Shown here: piece by piece, positions 1 to 10,725 of the stretch
Layout: every line of letters begins with the position of its first letter
How positions within the stretch are numbered: position 1 is the stretch's first letter
DNA from: Exophiala sp. HKRS030
Taxonomy: Eukaryota; Ascomycota; Eurotiomycetes; Chaetothyriales; Herpotrichiellaceae
Direction: 5' to 3'
NCBI GenBank assembly: GCA_023897205.1
Contig: JAHWDD010000002.1
Coordinates: forward strand, 4,960,001-5,024,000
DNA length: 64,000 nt
Notes under the pieces: generated by a model
What the model saw: the letters and a program-made list of their open reading frames with translations, nothing else
Told to the model about the DNA's origin: nothing
Database searches by the model: none
Made by a program: the position numbers and the translations under genes

Positions 1-148
1 TTCAACAGCAAGTTATCCGATATTGGGGTATAAGTTCATCGTTCTCACCTGCTCCTTTGGAAGTTTTTCTTCTTTTCTTTTCACCAGATACTCTTAGCAA
101 AACCAGAAGCAACAAAACCATATTCAAGACTTTACTCTACCTTGCAAA
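1..148. other. 5' flank of the first small gene
   Basis: No gene was recognised. This pyrimidine-rich stretch ends in a good fungal start context (CAAAATGG) at 149 and probably holds the leader of the first gene. Confidence 0.3.
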
Positions 149-553
149 ATGGGTTGCTTTTGCTCCAAGACACAGTCATACCAAACTAGCCCCTCCCCTC
201 GCTTTGTCTCCATCCCCTATTCCCAAACCCTCCCTGGCCCGCAACCAGCCATCGACCACTCGGTATCGAGGCCTGGGGTGCACCAGACTCCTAATCCCAC
301 AGAAAGTCAGCATGCAGGTGAGGCCCTGGACTCCGGCTCTCAGGACACCAGAAGAATGCCAGGCGAGTTTGTGCGTCGGTCGCTGTCTGACATCACTGAG
401 GAAATGATCGTTTCTACCTTTCCATGCATCCCTCCTGCTCCAGCCAGAGCACAACTATCCTCTTCTCACTACTCTCAATCTCCTCCTGACACACTCCGTT
501 TGAGGGAAATCCAGAAGAACCGGGCGTATCCCCGGGGGCACTCGAGGACCTGA
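149..553 (+). CDS. Small unknown protein with an N-terminal lipid-anchor motif
   Basis: The frame encodes 134 residues from an ATG in good context. The protein begins MGCFCSK: Gly2 followed by two Cys is the pattern of N-myristoylation plus palmitoylation, so membrane anchoring is a fair inference. The rest is polar and Ser/Pro-rich, with a short amphipathic patch around SLSDITEEM. I do not recognise the family. Reading stops at 551-553, just after a C4-G5 run at 530-538. In another frame, protein-like sequence (DDGFTPLIERRGSP and onward) continues to a stop at 651-653, so the real C-terminus may be about 34 residues longer if that run length is wrong; the window has several such breaks. Whether it is expressed is unknown. 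Confidence 0.4.
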   Translation: MGCFCSKTQSYQTSPSPRFVSIPYSQTLPGPQPAIDHSVSRPGVHQTPNPTESQHAGEALDSGSQDTRRMPGEFVRRSLSDITEEMIVSTFPCIPPAPARAQLSSSHYSQSPPDTLRLREIQKNRAYPRGHSRT

Positions 554-600
554 TGATGGTTTTACTCCCCTGATTGAACGGCGAGGTTCACCCATCACTA

Positions 601-714
601 GGGTTCTACCTTCGTCCGCACTCCTTCAGGTTTCTCATGAGGGTACTGGTTGACAGAAGCAGCAGGTGAAACGGCAATGTTCCCCCGTCAAAGGGTTCTA
701 CATTCGTCCGCACT
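601..714. repeat. Two-copy direct repeat, about 22 bp, 92 bp apart
   Basis: GGGTTCTACMTTCGTCCGCACT occurs at 601-622 and again at 693-714 with one mismatch (C/A at base 10). The first copy lies in the possible coding extension of the small gene. It could be a local duplication. Confidence 0.6.
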
Positions 715-1230
715 TCCCTGGGTTCAGGAGTGGCTCCATGATAGGTTTTGAGACTTTTGTTTTCCTTCGGTGCTTTGTTACAGTTCAGTTCGTATCCGTT
801 CGGCATCTTGCTTTGAAGTTCTCTTTGGTCAATCCTATCCGCAGCGCCAGTATTGCTTGTCTTGTTGTACTTTTCTGTCGCGGGTTTTGCAGCGCGGTCA
901 CCACAACGGTTATGTCAGAGGGTTTGAAAATGGAATCATGGGTCGATGTGTAGTTCATTGCGTGTGTGGTATGGTTCTGCTGTTTGTCATGTTCTGTTGT
1001 TCTTGTTGCGCCGGTCTATGAGTATGTCCAATGAGTCTTTACATTTCTGTCTTGTTATTTCGCGTCATAAAATCTATAAAATCACAAAAAAACTTGAAAA
1101 CAAAAAAAAAAAAAAAAAAAATTTGCTTTTTTCCCATCATTGCCTCTACCTTGTGTGAGGCCTTGGAGGGAATCTCAAATCCTGTGTGTGCTCGCTCTTG
1201 ACTCTCGCTCTTGACTCTTGTCCTCTGTCC

Positions 1231-1268
1231 TCTGCATTCTGCATTCTGCATTCTGCATTCTGCATTCT
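1231..1268. repeat. 7-bp tandem repeat (TCTGCAT)5
   Basis: Five perfect tandem copies of TCTGCAT end in a partial copy. The array is preceded by imperfect CTCTCGCTCTTGA repeats and lies 19 bp outside any supported gene boundary I can define. Confidence 0.8.
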
Positions 1269-2097
1269 TGCGCGCTGTACAAGTTGTACAAGTTGGTCGC
1301 ACGTTCCTTCAGCAACATGCTCTCCTTGTCAAGTTTCAAACGCAAGAATTAATCCTGTTGCCTGCAAAACTTTCGCGTCTTTTTTGTTTTTTCCTTTCGC
1401 GTCTTTTCTCTCGCGTTTTCTTTCCTCTTAAGATCCAAAGTATCACTGCGTGTATCGTCATCGCTGCCCTCTGCCATTGCTTCGACATACTCTATGCACT
1501 CAGCATGATCAATGTCTTTCCAGGTAGTCTCATCATATGCCGTGTAGTACTAATCAACACCGAGGGTGAGTGAGTGCCCTCCCCGTTCTTCTCCGTAATT
1601 GTTCCACTTCGCTCTACCCTGTAAGTGTCGCTACTGCTCCTCTCCGTTGAACTACCACTCCTTCTTCATTCATGCATTTGTCTATGCTCATACTTTGTGG
1701 GAATTAAGTAGGCATTTTGCGGACATCTCTTAGGTCTTGACTTCTCCATGACCCATTCGTTGCGTTCAACAAGTCAGCCAATTTCCAATGGTCTGAGCGA
1801 TCCTCTCGAGAGAACAGATTGGAAATGGACTTATGGATTCTGTCCTGTAGGCAAGTCTCACAGTTGGGACATGCTGCGTGAACTCATCCAGATTCTATTT
1901 ATGCACAATTCCTCTGGATGCTGCTTTGATTCTCACTTTGATACAATAAGGCTAACAGACTGTGAGCGATCGTCGCTGACAAAATAAGTTCCTCTCCCTG
2001 ATTCTTCCGGACGTTCAAGTCCCCAATCACCCTCACTTGTCAACGACAAGCCTCCTTCTCACCGTCTCACGTAACAAATCCTATGCCACTTCCTGTT

Positions 2098-3865
2098 TCA
2101 CACCCTCTCTTCCACATGGCTTGCAACCTTCTCGCCTCCCGCTTTAGTCGGCACATAGTTTGCGCCTGTATCTGCAGAGATACTCGCTGAGCGTTCCTTG
2201 GTCTCTTCAGGATTAGGCAGATCAGCATCCTCACCATCGAAGATGAAGGCAATCTGTTCAAGACTGTGGCCTCGAGTTTCGGGATAGTAGAAATATGCGG
2301 TAATACCAAAGATGACCAGAACAACGACAAAGACGAAGTAGTACTTCCAGCCAATGGCCTCAAGGGCAATCGGGTTGATGAATGTGTTGAAGAAGATGGC
2401 GAGGACAGTGGATATCCACGTAATGGATAGACCCTTTGCTCTGAACGAGTATGGCCAGATTTCACAAGGATAAGCGACCAAGAATGGTGTTCTGAGAATT
2501 GAAATCAGTGCAAATTCATCGAGTTCTAGGCCAAGGGTGGAATGCTTACAATGCAATATCATAACCAGCAAAGTAGATGAACAAGAAAGGCACAACAGCA
2601 ACACCAGTCGCGGCGTGGCCTGATTGTGCGAATGAACCGGAAAGACCGGTGATAATGATATAGCTGATCAACATGGTAGCTGCAGATGTGAGGAATAGCA
2701 TCCTACGCCCGAGCCTGTCAACGCAAAAAGCGGCACCGACAGCAAAGATGAGATTCCAGATTTGTAGACCTAATGCAGAATTAGCCCTATAAAGTGGTAA
2801 ACATACTTGTCAGTACATACCCGCACTGATGAGGAGTTGATCCGAGACTTCAGTAATGCCTACTGTGTTCAAAACCTTCGGACATTTGATCAGTCATATT
2901 GACAGGGAACCAACTTGCGTTTGTTAACTCACCAATGCAAGATAATATGAAACGACACCATTGCCGGACCATTGACAGAAGATACCGAGAGAAATGGAAA
3001 TAAACAGACGGTGACGGTTGCCCTTCGTTCTGATCATGTCCCCGTAAGAACTGCTGTCCTTAGCTGCCTGCTCGGCCCTGAGAGTGGTTTCAATCTCGAT
3101 CATTTCGAATTCGATCAGTGGAGCACTGGAATCTCCACCAGCATGGGCGTCGGCAAGAATCTGACGTGCCTGGTCTGGTTTTCCTTGGGCACACAGAAAG
3201 CGTGGGCTCTCTGGAGCCATGATGAAACCCGGAAGTGCGACAACGGGGATCAAAACCTGGAGCAGGGAAGGAACTCTCCATCCCCACGAGTTGGTGTAGT
3301 TTCGTGTTCCGAATGTTACAAATGCTGCAACGATAGATCCAACGTACCAGCCGCAGTTGAAGAGCGCATTGGCAACACCTCGATGAGTGGGATAGGCTAT
3401 TTCGTTGATAAGGCAAGGTACTGCGTTGCCAAACCAGGCTGACGCACAACCAAGGAAGAAGCGGGCCATCAGGAAGGTAATGTCATTACGACAAGCTGTT
3501 TGCAGAGTAACTCCAAGGACAAGAAAACCGTAGCCAATGTAGACTCCTAACTTGCGGCCATACTTGTTCGCTACCCAAGCAGCGATGGGGTAACAAATGC
3601 CAGTACCGAGCCAGTATATAGCATTGATGAATCCAAGCCAGGCACCAGTCGGCATGTCCATGAAGTCATGCCAAAGAGGCAGTGCTTGGAGACCATTCAT
3701 AAGGGAGCCATCATAACCGTTCGAAGAAGAGAACATGACCAAGGAGATGAGGACGAAGTTAAGCTTGAGCAAATAGCCGCGCGAGTACCATGATTTGGAA
3801 TCTTGAGGCAGAACCGAGGCCAGATTCTGACCTACGGCCTGATTTCCGTTGAGTGCTGCACCCAT
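2098..3865 (-). CDS. MFS sugar transporter (hexose/disaccharide type)
   Basis: The product is a plasma-membrane sugar porter of the MFS family, 533 residues from four exons: 3865-2933, 2875-2821, 2769-2550 and 2491-2098. All junctions are GT..AG and the total is a multiple of three. The start is the ATG at 3865, since the longer open frame upstream is hydrophobic without family similarity. Sugar-porter signatures are NKYGRKLG after the second helix, APESPRFL before the central loop and YYPETRGHSLEQ at the end of helix 12, followed by a cytosolic tail. It is divergent from the GH3 gene across 908 bp, as expected for co-regulated uptake and hydrolysis of a glycoside. Substrate is not readable from sequence; lactose/cellobiose-permease-like or hexose transport are both possible. 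Confidence 0.9.
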
Positions 3866-4773
3866 GCTGAAGATGAGTATCGAGAGTCGAAACCAAATGA
3901 TCAGTTTGAGTTGAGGGAATATGTGAACTCGGCACAAAGTTGTGGCTGTTTCGATGATGGGTACACACTCTCTCGTAGCGGACTTTGAGACATCTTCATA
4001 GCAATGAGAGGTGAAGTCGAAAGTGAACAACCATACTCATAGCATAGTCGACATGGGTAATCAATTGGCGCTAGGACCCTCAGAAGATCCAGAAAAATAG
4101 CTTGGTCTCCTCCAGAATCCTTGGAGAAGGGTCTGGGGAATCATGCGTTGCGAAAAGAGAATTTGCTGGGGGTCCACGGCGGAGAAATATGGTATTTCCC
4201 GAGCGCGGAGAAACAGAGCGGAGGATAAGGACGCGGAGAATTTGGCAATCTGACACCTAATGCCATGCTGTCATTTGAAGCAAATTCGTTCAGAAAAACA
4301 GCCATTTGCTTGCACAGCATCCGTCATGACAAACTCACCTGATCGGGAAGGAGGAACGAAGGCTTCTGGCCTCAAATTCTCCGCACTCCTGACCAAGTCT
4401 CCGCCATATCCTGGGTTTAGCTTTGGACAAAAGTCAATCGCCGACGCGGAGGACAAAATTTACCCAGAGGCTCCATCTATAAGTCAAACTCCACATCGAT
4501 GTTGGCGGAGAAAAAAATCAAGGTTTCAACATTACTCGTTATATTCGGCAACTTGTCGGAAACTGTCTGATGCCGAGCATGAGAACCGAGATGGATTGTT
4601 CTCTAGAGTGCCCTAGAGTGCTTTGCCACCAACCTGCGCAATCTGCTCGAAGATCCCTGTGCAAGACCACGTAGATCGATGAGCGAGGATATTTGATAAA
4701 GGCTTGAGAGGAGCCCTCAATTCAGGCGAAGGAATACCAGCACCTTTTCCACCGTCCTTCGCAAATTCTCGTC
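3866..4773. promoter_or_regulatory. Shared divergent promoter with CGGAGA motif array
   Basis: This is the intergenic DNA between the divergent transporter and GH3 genes. Between 4178 and 4515 the core GCGGAG(A/G), often followed by an AT-rich tract, occurs about eight times: near 4179, 4205, 4218 and 4233 on +, near 4384 and 4405 on -, and near 4445 and 4505 on +. CGG-type half-sites are classic Zn2Cys6 targets, and such a regulator is encoded next to the GH3 gene. Two CTGGGG sites (4133-4138 and 4166-4171) match the CreA consensus SYGGRG, suggesting glucose repression. GAAATATGGTATTTC near 4184 is a perfect 6-bp-arm palindrome. Regulation is inferred, not shown. Confidence 0.55.
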
Positions 4774-7380
4774 ATGGGTGACGTCGGTAATCTGAATGGG
4801 TATGACAATGGTACCAGTAAATTACTGAATGTTGATGAGATTCTCAATGATCTGACTTTGGCTGAAAAGATCTCCTTGACTGCAGGTGAGAGAGTGTTCT
4901 TGCTTTTCCCTGCCCTAGACGTGCACTGACGAGTCTCAGGTCGAGATTTCTGGCATACGGTTCCCATTGAAAGACTTCAAATTCCCTCGATACGACTTTC
5001 TGACGGTCCTAATGGTGTACGAGGCACTCGATTTTTCAACGGCACTCCTTCAGCATGTCTGCCTTGCGGAACAGCCCTTGGTGCCACTTTCGATGTCGAT
5101 TTAGTACGCCACCTTGGCCATCTACTAGGAGATGAGGCCAAAGCCAAGGGTGCTCACGTCCTTCTGGGTCCAACTATCAACATACAGCGTTCTCCTCTTG
5201 GTGGCCGGGGATTTGAATCTTACTCCGAAGATCCCTTTCTGTCAGGCATGTTAGCCGGGTATTACTGCAAAGGTGTTCAGGATCGAGATGTTGTGGCAAC
5301 TCTTAAGCATTTCGTTTGCAACGATCAAGAGCATGAAAGGATGGCGTACAATGCAGTTGTGACCGACCGGGCTTTGCGTGAAATCTACCTTGCGCCTTTC
5401 CAGACGGCAATCAGAATATCAAACCCAGGGGCTATCATGACGGCATACAACAAGCTCAATGGCATCCATGCTTCTGAGAACAAAGTTCTCCTCCGAGAAA
5501 TCTTGAGAAAAGAGTGGAAATGGAGCGGCCTCGTAATGAGTGATTGGTTTGGTACCTATAGCTCCTCAGAGGCTATCCAAGCTGGTCTCGACCTGGAAAT
5601 GCCAGGTCCTACTAGATGGCGTGGCCCTGTGTTGAGCCATGCCTTTGCTGCGAAAAAGGTCTCGATGGAAGACCTGAACGACTGTGTCCGAAACATTTTG
5701 AACTTAATTAACTCAACTTTCAAATCAGGCATTCCAGAAAATGGACCAGAAACCGAGCTGGGGTTTGCTGAGCACAGAAGATTATTGAGGAAAGCAGTTG
5801 CTGATTCGACAGTGCTTCTGAAGAATGAAAGAGACATCCTTCCTCTCAATAGAGAAAAATCAATTCTGGTTATTGGTCCGAACTCCAAGATTACGGCGTA
5901 CAGCGGCGGTGGTAGCGCTTCCCTGCGCTCCTATCCCATCGATACTCCGTTTGAAGCAATTTGCAGAGAAGCCATAGGCGATGTGAAATTCTCACAAGGA
6001 GTATATGGTCACAAACTTTTGCCGGAACTTGGAAACATGCTTCAAACGGACTCCGGCTCGAGAGGATTTTTGCTGAAAGTCTACAATGAATCACCTGATT
6101 CACCGCATCGAAATCTCATCGAACAAAAACACCTGAACGACGCCAATATGTTCTTTATTGACTACTCGCACCCAGAGTTGAAAGAAATCTGGTATGCTGA
6201 CGCTGAAGGAATATTCGTCCCGGAGATTTCAGGAATATATGACTTTGGAGTTTGCGTACAGGGCACGGCTAGATTGTACATTGACGGTGATCTTCTGGTG
6301 AGCAATGTCGACAACCAATTGCCAGGATCAAGTTTTCTTGGATCTGGTACAGTCGAAGAGACTGGGTCCGTACATTTAGAAGCTGGTAAACACTATCGAC
6401 TCCTTGCACGCTGGGGTTGTGCAAAGACCAGCAAGATGAGGGTAGAGGGTACCGTTGATTTTGGACATGGTGGTCTTCGGCTTGGAGGTTGCTTGCGTCT
6501 CTCGAAAACAGATGCGATTGCTCAAGCAGCCAGTCTCGCAGCCGATGCAGAACAAGTCATCATTTTTGCTGGCTTGTCAGGGGAATGGGAGACAGAGGGG
6601 AAAGACCGGACGTCACTGGACCTCCCTGATGGTACTGACGACATGATCAACGCCGTGCTTTCTGCAAATCCAAACAGTGTTGTGGTCATTCAAAGTGGTA
6701 CACCAGTGGCAATGCCATGGATTGAGAAATCCGGGGCAGTAGTGCAAGCTTGGTATGGAGGGACTGAACTAGGACATGGCCTCGCGGACATTTTGTTTGG
6801 AACTGTCAATCCATCGGCGAAGTTGCCATTGACAATTCCCAAACGACTGGCTGATAATCCCTCATTCCTGAACTACCGTTCCGATAGGGGTCGCACTCTT
6901 TACGGCGAAGACATCTATGTTGGCTACCGTTGGTACGACAAGGTTGATGTAGAACCGCTCTTCCCTTTCGGCCATGGTCTTAGTTATACGAGCTTCGAGC
7001 TTGCAGACCTCAGGATTTTGAGGCCAGTCCCAGCGATCCTGAATGTGAAGACAAGGATCACAAACACTGGCTCTGTTGCAGGAAGTGAGGTCTTACAGCT
7101 TTATGTTGGGCCGCCCGATCAACAGACAACAGGGAGTGGCGTTGCCAGACCTGTGAAGGAACTGAAAGGCTTTAAGAAAGTTTACCTTGAACCAGGCCAG
7201 AGCACGGAGGTGGAGATCGATCTCGATATCGTTCGTGCTACGAGCTTTTGGGACGAATTGTGTGATCGCTGGTGCTCGGAGAAAGGATCCTATCGGATAA
7301 TGCTGGGAGCTAGCTCTAGAGATTCATTCTTAGAAGGTGAAATAGTTGTCGACTCGACAAAGTGGTGGAAGGGGCTATGA
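4774..7380 (+). CDS. GH3 beta-glucosidase with PA14 domain, intracellular type
   Basis: A glycoside hydrolase family 3 enzyme that releases terminal beta-D-glucose from beta-glucosides such as cellobiose. Exons 4774-4885 and 4940-7380 give 850 residues; the ATG at 4774 is in frame and the 54-base intron has good ends. KHFVCNDQEHER (about residue 160) and VMSDWFGTYSS, with the nucleophile Asp at about 239, mark the TIM barrel. The second domain carries GEWETEGKDR, the acid/base loop. A PA14 module is inserted around residues 425-560 (GIYDFGVCVQGTARLYIDGD). The C-terminus is a fibronectin-III-like domain. No signal peptide is visible, so it probably acts in the cytosol on imported sugars, which fits the divergent transporter. 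Confidence 0.95.
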
Positions 7381-7502
7381 TTTAGAAAAGTATTGGTTTC
7401 GGAACATCTACCGTAGCGGGCGACTGCCATGGGTTGCTTGTTCAGGCCATTGATGACAGAGTACGTTTTTGGTACGCAATATCTTTGCAACGTTTCCATG
7501 TA

Positions 7503-9566
7503 CTACCACCAGTCATGAATCAAGTCGACTCGATCAGTATCAATCCAGCTTTGAAGGCTTATGCTGTTCACGACTTCAGATTTGTCTAACCGACTAAGTC
7601 TGTCAGCAAAGTCTTTCAGATATTCCTTTGCTCTTCTAGCAACTGCATTGTCATGCGCGGTGCCGCCTTCTTCAAATGGACATGCCAGCAATGAAACAGC
7701 CACATCGCGGACCTTGTAAATGAGATGTAGGCCATTTGCTTCAAGACTGCTTTCAGGGATGGAAAAGAGAATGTGGAGAAGCTGCCTACAAAGATCCTCT
7801 CTTCTATGCCAGGCACCCTTCGGATCATTCGGTGGGAGGCCTGGTATTGAGGACATAGGTGATAGTATTGCTGGAGAAAGGACAGATGAAAGTCTAGCCA
7901 TGGATAGCAGATCGATCTGATCGGTTATGATCGACTGAAGCCATAGATGTGTCACGTGGATGTTTGCGCGCATAGTATTGACTTGGGCTCGTAGCAGGTC
8001 CCGCGCCGCTGATCCGTGGCTTGCGAACAGATCAGAGTCGGTAGTTTCAGGAAGCCACTGCCTGTAATACCAGGGCGCTGCATCAAGCATGTACTTCAGC
8101 TCTTGCAGGCGATGTTGGAGATGTTCCAGATATAGTGTAGGCTCACGCGATCGAACACAATGGCATGCTCCTTTGTGGAATCTCCTGTCATCTGGAGAGA
8201 TGCTTGTCACTGCGGCCCAGAAGAGTTTAGAGTGTAAGATGAAGCCGGACGTAAGGATCGAGGGTGGGGCTTGAGTGTCCTCAATCTCGACCTCTGTAAT
8301 TGATTCATCATCATTGGGATGCGGTAGAAGATTGTCGAGGTCGATGTCATGCAACATGGAGCAGTCGATGTAGGTCAACTTCTCTTTGCGAAGGCTTTGA
8401 AATTGAGAATGGACGTAGGCGTAGAACATGAGCCAGAACGCCTTCTTGCGCAATTGCTGCTCGACGTAGTTCAATCCGGAGTAGGCAGATATCCGATGTA
8501 GTTCTAGTAGGCGAGCGAATTGCATGGATTCAACCTCAATCATTCGTGCAAGATTGGTCTCACCAATCTGAAAATATGCTAAGGAAAACAAGTATGAAAC
8601 AGCCCATTTGGTGTAGTTGATCTCGTCGAAATATCGATCGCCGCGGAGTTTGTCTGATGACTTGTAGCAAAAATCGATCATTTCTTTCCGATTGTGGAAA
8701 GATATCGGTGAGGTTAGGCATTGGTAATCTCGGAACTTGCGAGGGAGTATGCCTACTGTGATTGCACAGAGAGCGAACAGGAGACTTAGGAAGTGCTTGT
8801 CGTATTTATCTCGGCTCTGAGCCAAGTTCCTAGATAACGTTGGTCGATGCACAATTGGTATTAGTGGGTACAGGTGATCCAGGTAATCATTGACCATGCG
8901 TTTGAGGAGTTGTCGGTGGCAAAGTCTATCCGTCGGATAACCATCGTCAAAGAAGTCTTGAGGTGAGATGTGACTTTGGATTGAATTGGGAGAAGTGATT
9001 GATTGCCTGGCTTGGGATGTTGGCCGTTCTCCGATAACCGTCGTGTCACGGTCGAAAGCACCAGGCTGCAACGAGGTCTCCATGACCCCATAAGGGCTGT
9101 GGGTATTGTAGCTTACTGATTCAGTCTGGGAGATAGACCTCTGGAGGAGAGTGACATGAAGGCTGTCTGTGACGTCCGTACTCTGTGCTGGTAGGGTAGG
9201 AGAAAGGTTTGGCTCCCTATCGGAGATTGTCACATCCGACGAGGTCATTCTTCTCGGTCAGTTTAAGGTCAATACTTTTGTAAGGGATCGGCAAAAAGCT
9301 AACCTTTTACGAGGACCTCTGACTTTAGTAGGAAGCAAGAAGGTACAATTGATGGCCAAGTGAGCACAGCGCCGACATTGAATTTTGTCGCGAAAAGTCT
9401 GACGATCAGGAACAGCCAAATCATTGCCTGTCAATTTTTGGGCTGTGGAGGACATATCACAGCGCACCTTTCGAACTCGGCAGGCATCACAGGCCTGACT
9501 CGCGAGCAACCGCGTTTTCTTGAGCTCGTCATTGCGGTGAAGTTGGAGTTCTGTATCGCCAGTCAT
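7503..9566 (-). CDS. Zn2Cys6 transcription factor of the beta-glucosidase cluster
   Basis: A fungal binuclear-cluster regulator of 669 residues. Exon 1 is 9566-9304 and exon 2 is 9249-7503. The start is the ATG at 9566; the open frame upstream has only a TTG. The cluster cysteines are at 26, 29, 36, 64, 67 and 74 (CDACRVRKVRC ... CRRCAHLAINC). The gap between the third and fourth Cys is 27 residues, much longer than the usual 5-12. A fungal-specific TF domain starts near YLDHLYPLIPIVHRP. The acceptor reads GAGAAG, so use of either AG would add or drop one Arg. Only 122 bp separate its stop from the convergent GH3 stop. It is the likely cluster regulator (inference). Confidence 0.9.
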
Positions 9567-10725
9567 GTCTGAGAGTGCGAGGGTCTGAAAATTCTTTTGG
9601 ACCAACGTGTTCCGTTGAACAGTCTATAGAACCGACTGGCTCTGATGGCAGGGAGAGAGCGACTTTGCGGGAGCGATTCTTGGACCAAGCATTAAGAGTT
9701 ATGCATAGAGTTTCCGAGAAGAGTTCAGCGAGATGAGTATCGAAGACTCGGAACTTGCTGGCCATCAGGTGTGTCTTCGCGAGACATGCTTGCTTTGGGC
9801 AGGATGGTGGGCGGTCGAAACAAAGAGAATGCCGTGTGCAAGTTTTCGGTCGTTGCAAAGGACAATCCAGGTTGAGACTAGCCGGTTGAACGAGGTAGCT
9901 CCATTGACTGATGGGATTCAAGAGTCATGTAGCTGAATGCCTGCATTGACGGGAAGGTCGTAACTGACCTTGACCTTCAACTTTGAGGTTGGAGAAATTG
10001 ATGCCAAGGTGTGACATGCAGCATCAGGCAGGTACGTACCTTGACATGGTGGCACTGGCATCGAGGAAGGCACGACATGATGGATCATAAGATTCGCGGT
10101 GGTAACTTTATCTTCTAGGCTCCTGCGGAAATTGGCGCAGGTGTCGCGTCCGCATGAGATGAGATTGAAAAGAATGTCAACGAACCAGACTGTATTTAAG
10201 ATGGCTCCCAGTGGGTTTTGGATCGGTGAAGATCTTGGGCAAAGTGCAAGAAACAACCAGCCAGAGCAAGGTCTGCCTTCAAGTGCTTAGCTACAGAGAA
10301 GGCCCGAGGGCCGCCTCGCTAGGTATCATACGGAGGAGAACGGCGAAGTATTATGCACTCAGCATCAACGTGGCAGAGGCCCCTCAGCCACTAATCAACT
10401 AGTTACCCGGTAGTTGATAGCAATTCCGCGCCGACAACCCAAACCACATGTCTTCCCGGCGCTTAAAAGGTCTACGGAGTACTGTGCAGTCCTTGCCACC
10501 GCTCCCTAGGGAGTCGCCCGTACTATTATTGGCCCCTGGCTAGCAAAGTCCGCCTATGGGCAATCCAATTAGGCGCCGCAGTCCAGGGTCCTCAGGGCAA
10601 ACTAGGGGCTGCCTAAATGCACCACATCTTGGTTCTTCTGTTTGAACACAATTTCTTTCTCGCCTCAATTTATCAATGGAGACTAGGAGAACTCGACCAT
10701 CACAGGCGACATATACTTGACAAGT
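9567..10725. other. Intergenic region between divergent genes
   Basis: This is the upstream DNA of the Zn2Cys6 gene (-) and the glycosyltransferase-like gene (+). ORFs of 60-130 codons on both strands lack ATG starts in context and show no domain. The 10400-10560 part has short palindromic words (CCTAGG, TAGTTGATAG) of unknown meaning. Confidence 0.35.

Larger units (their letters stand above)
554..2097. other. Intergenic region with simple repeats
   Basis: Apart from the possible extension to 653, no convincing gene is present. The stretch holds a near-identical direct repeat (601 and 693), an A20 run (1102-1121) and a 7-bp tandem array (1231-1268). The ORFs here are short or lack ATG starts and show no family motif. 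Confidence 0.4.
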
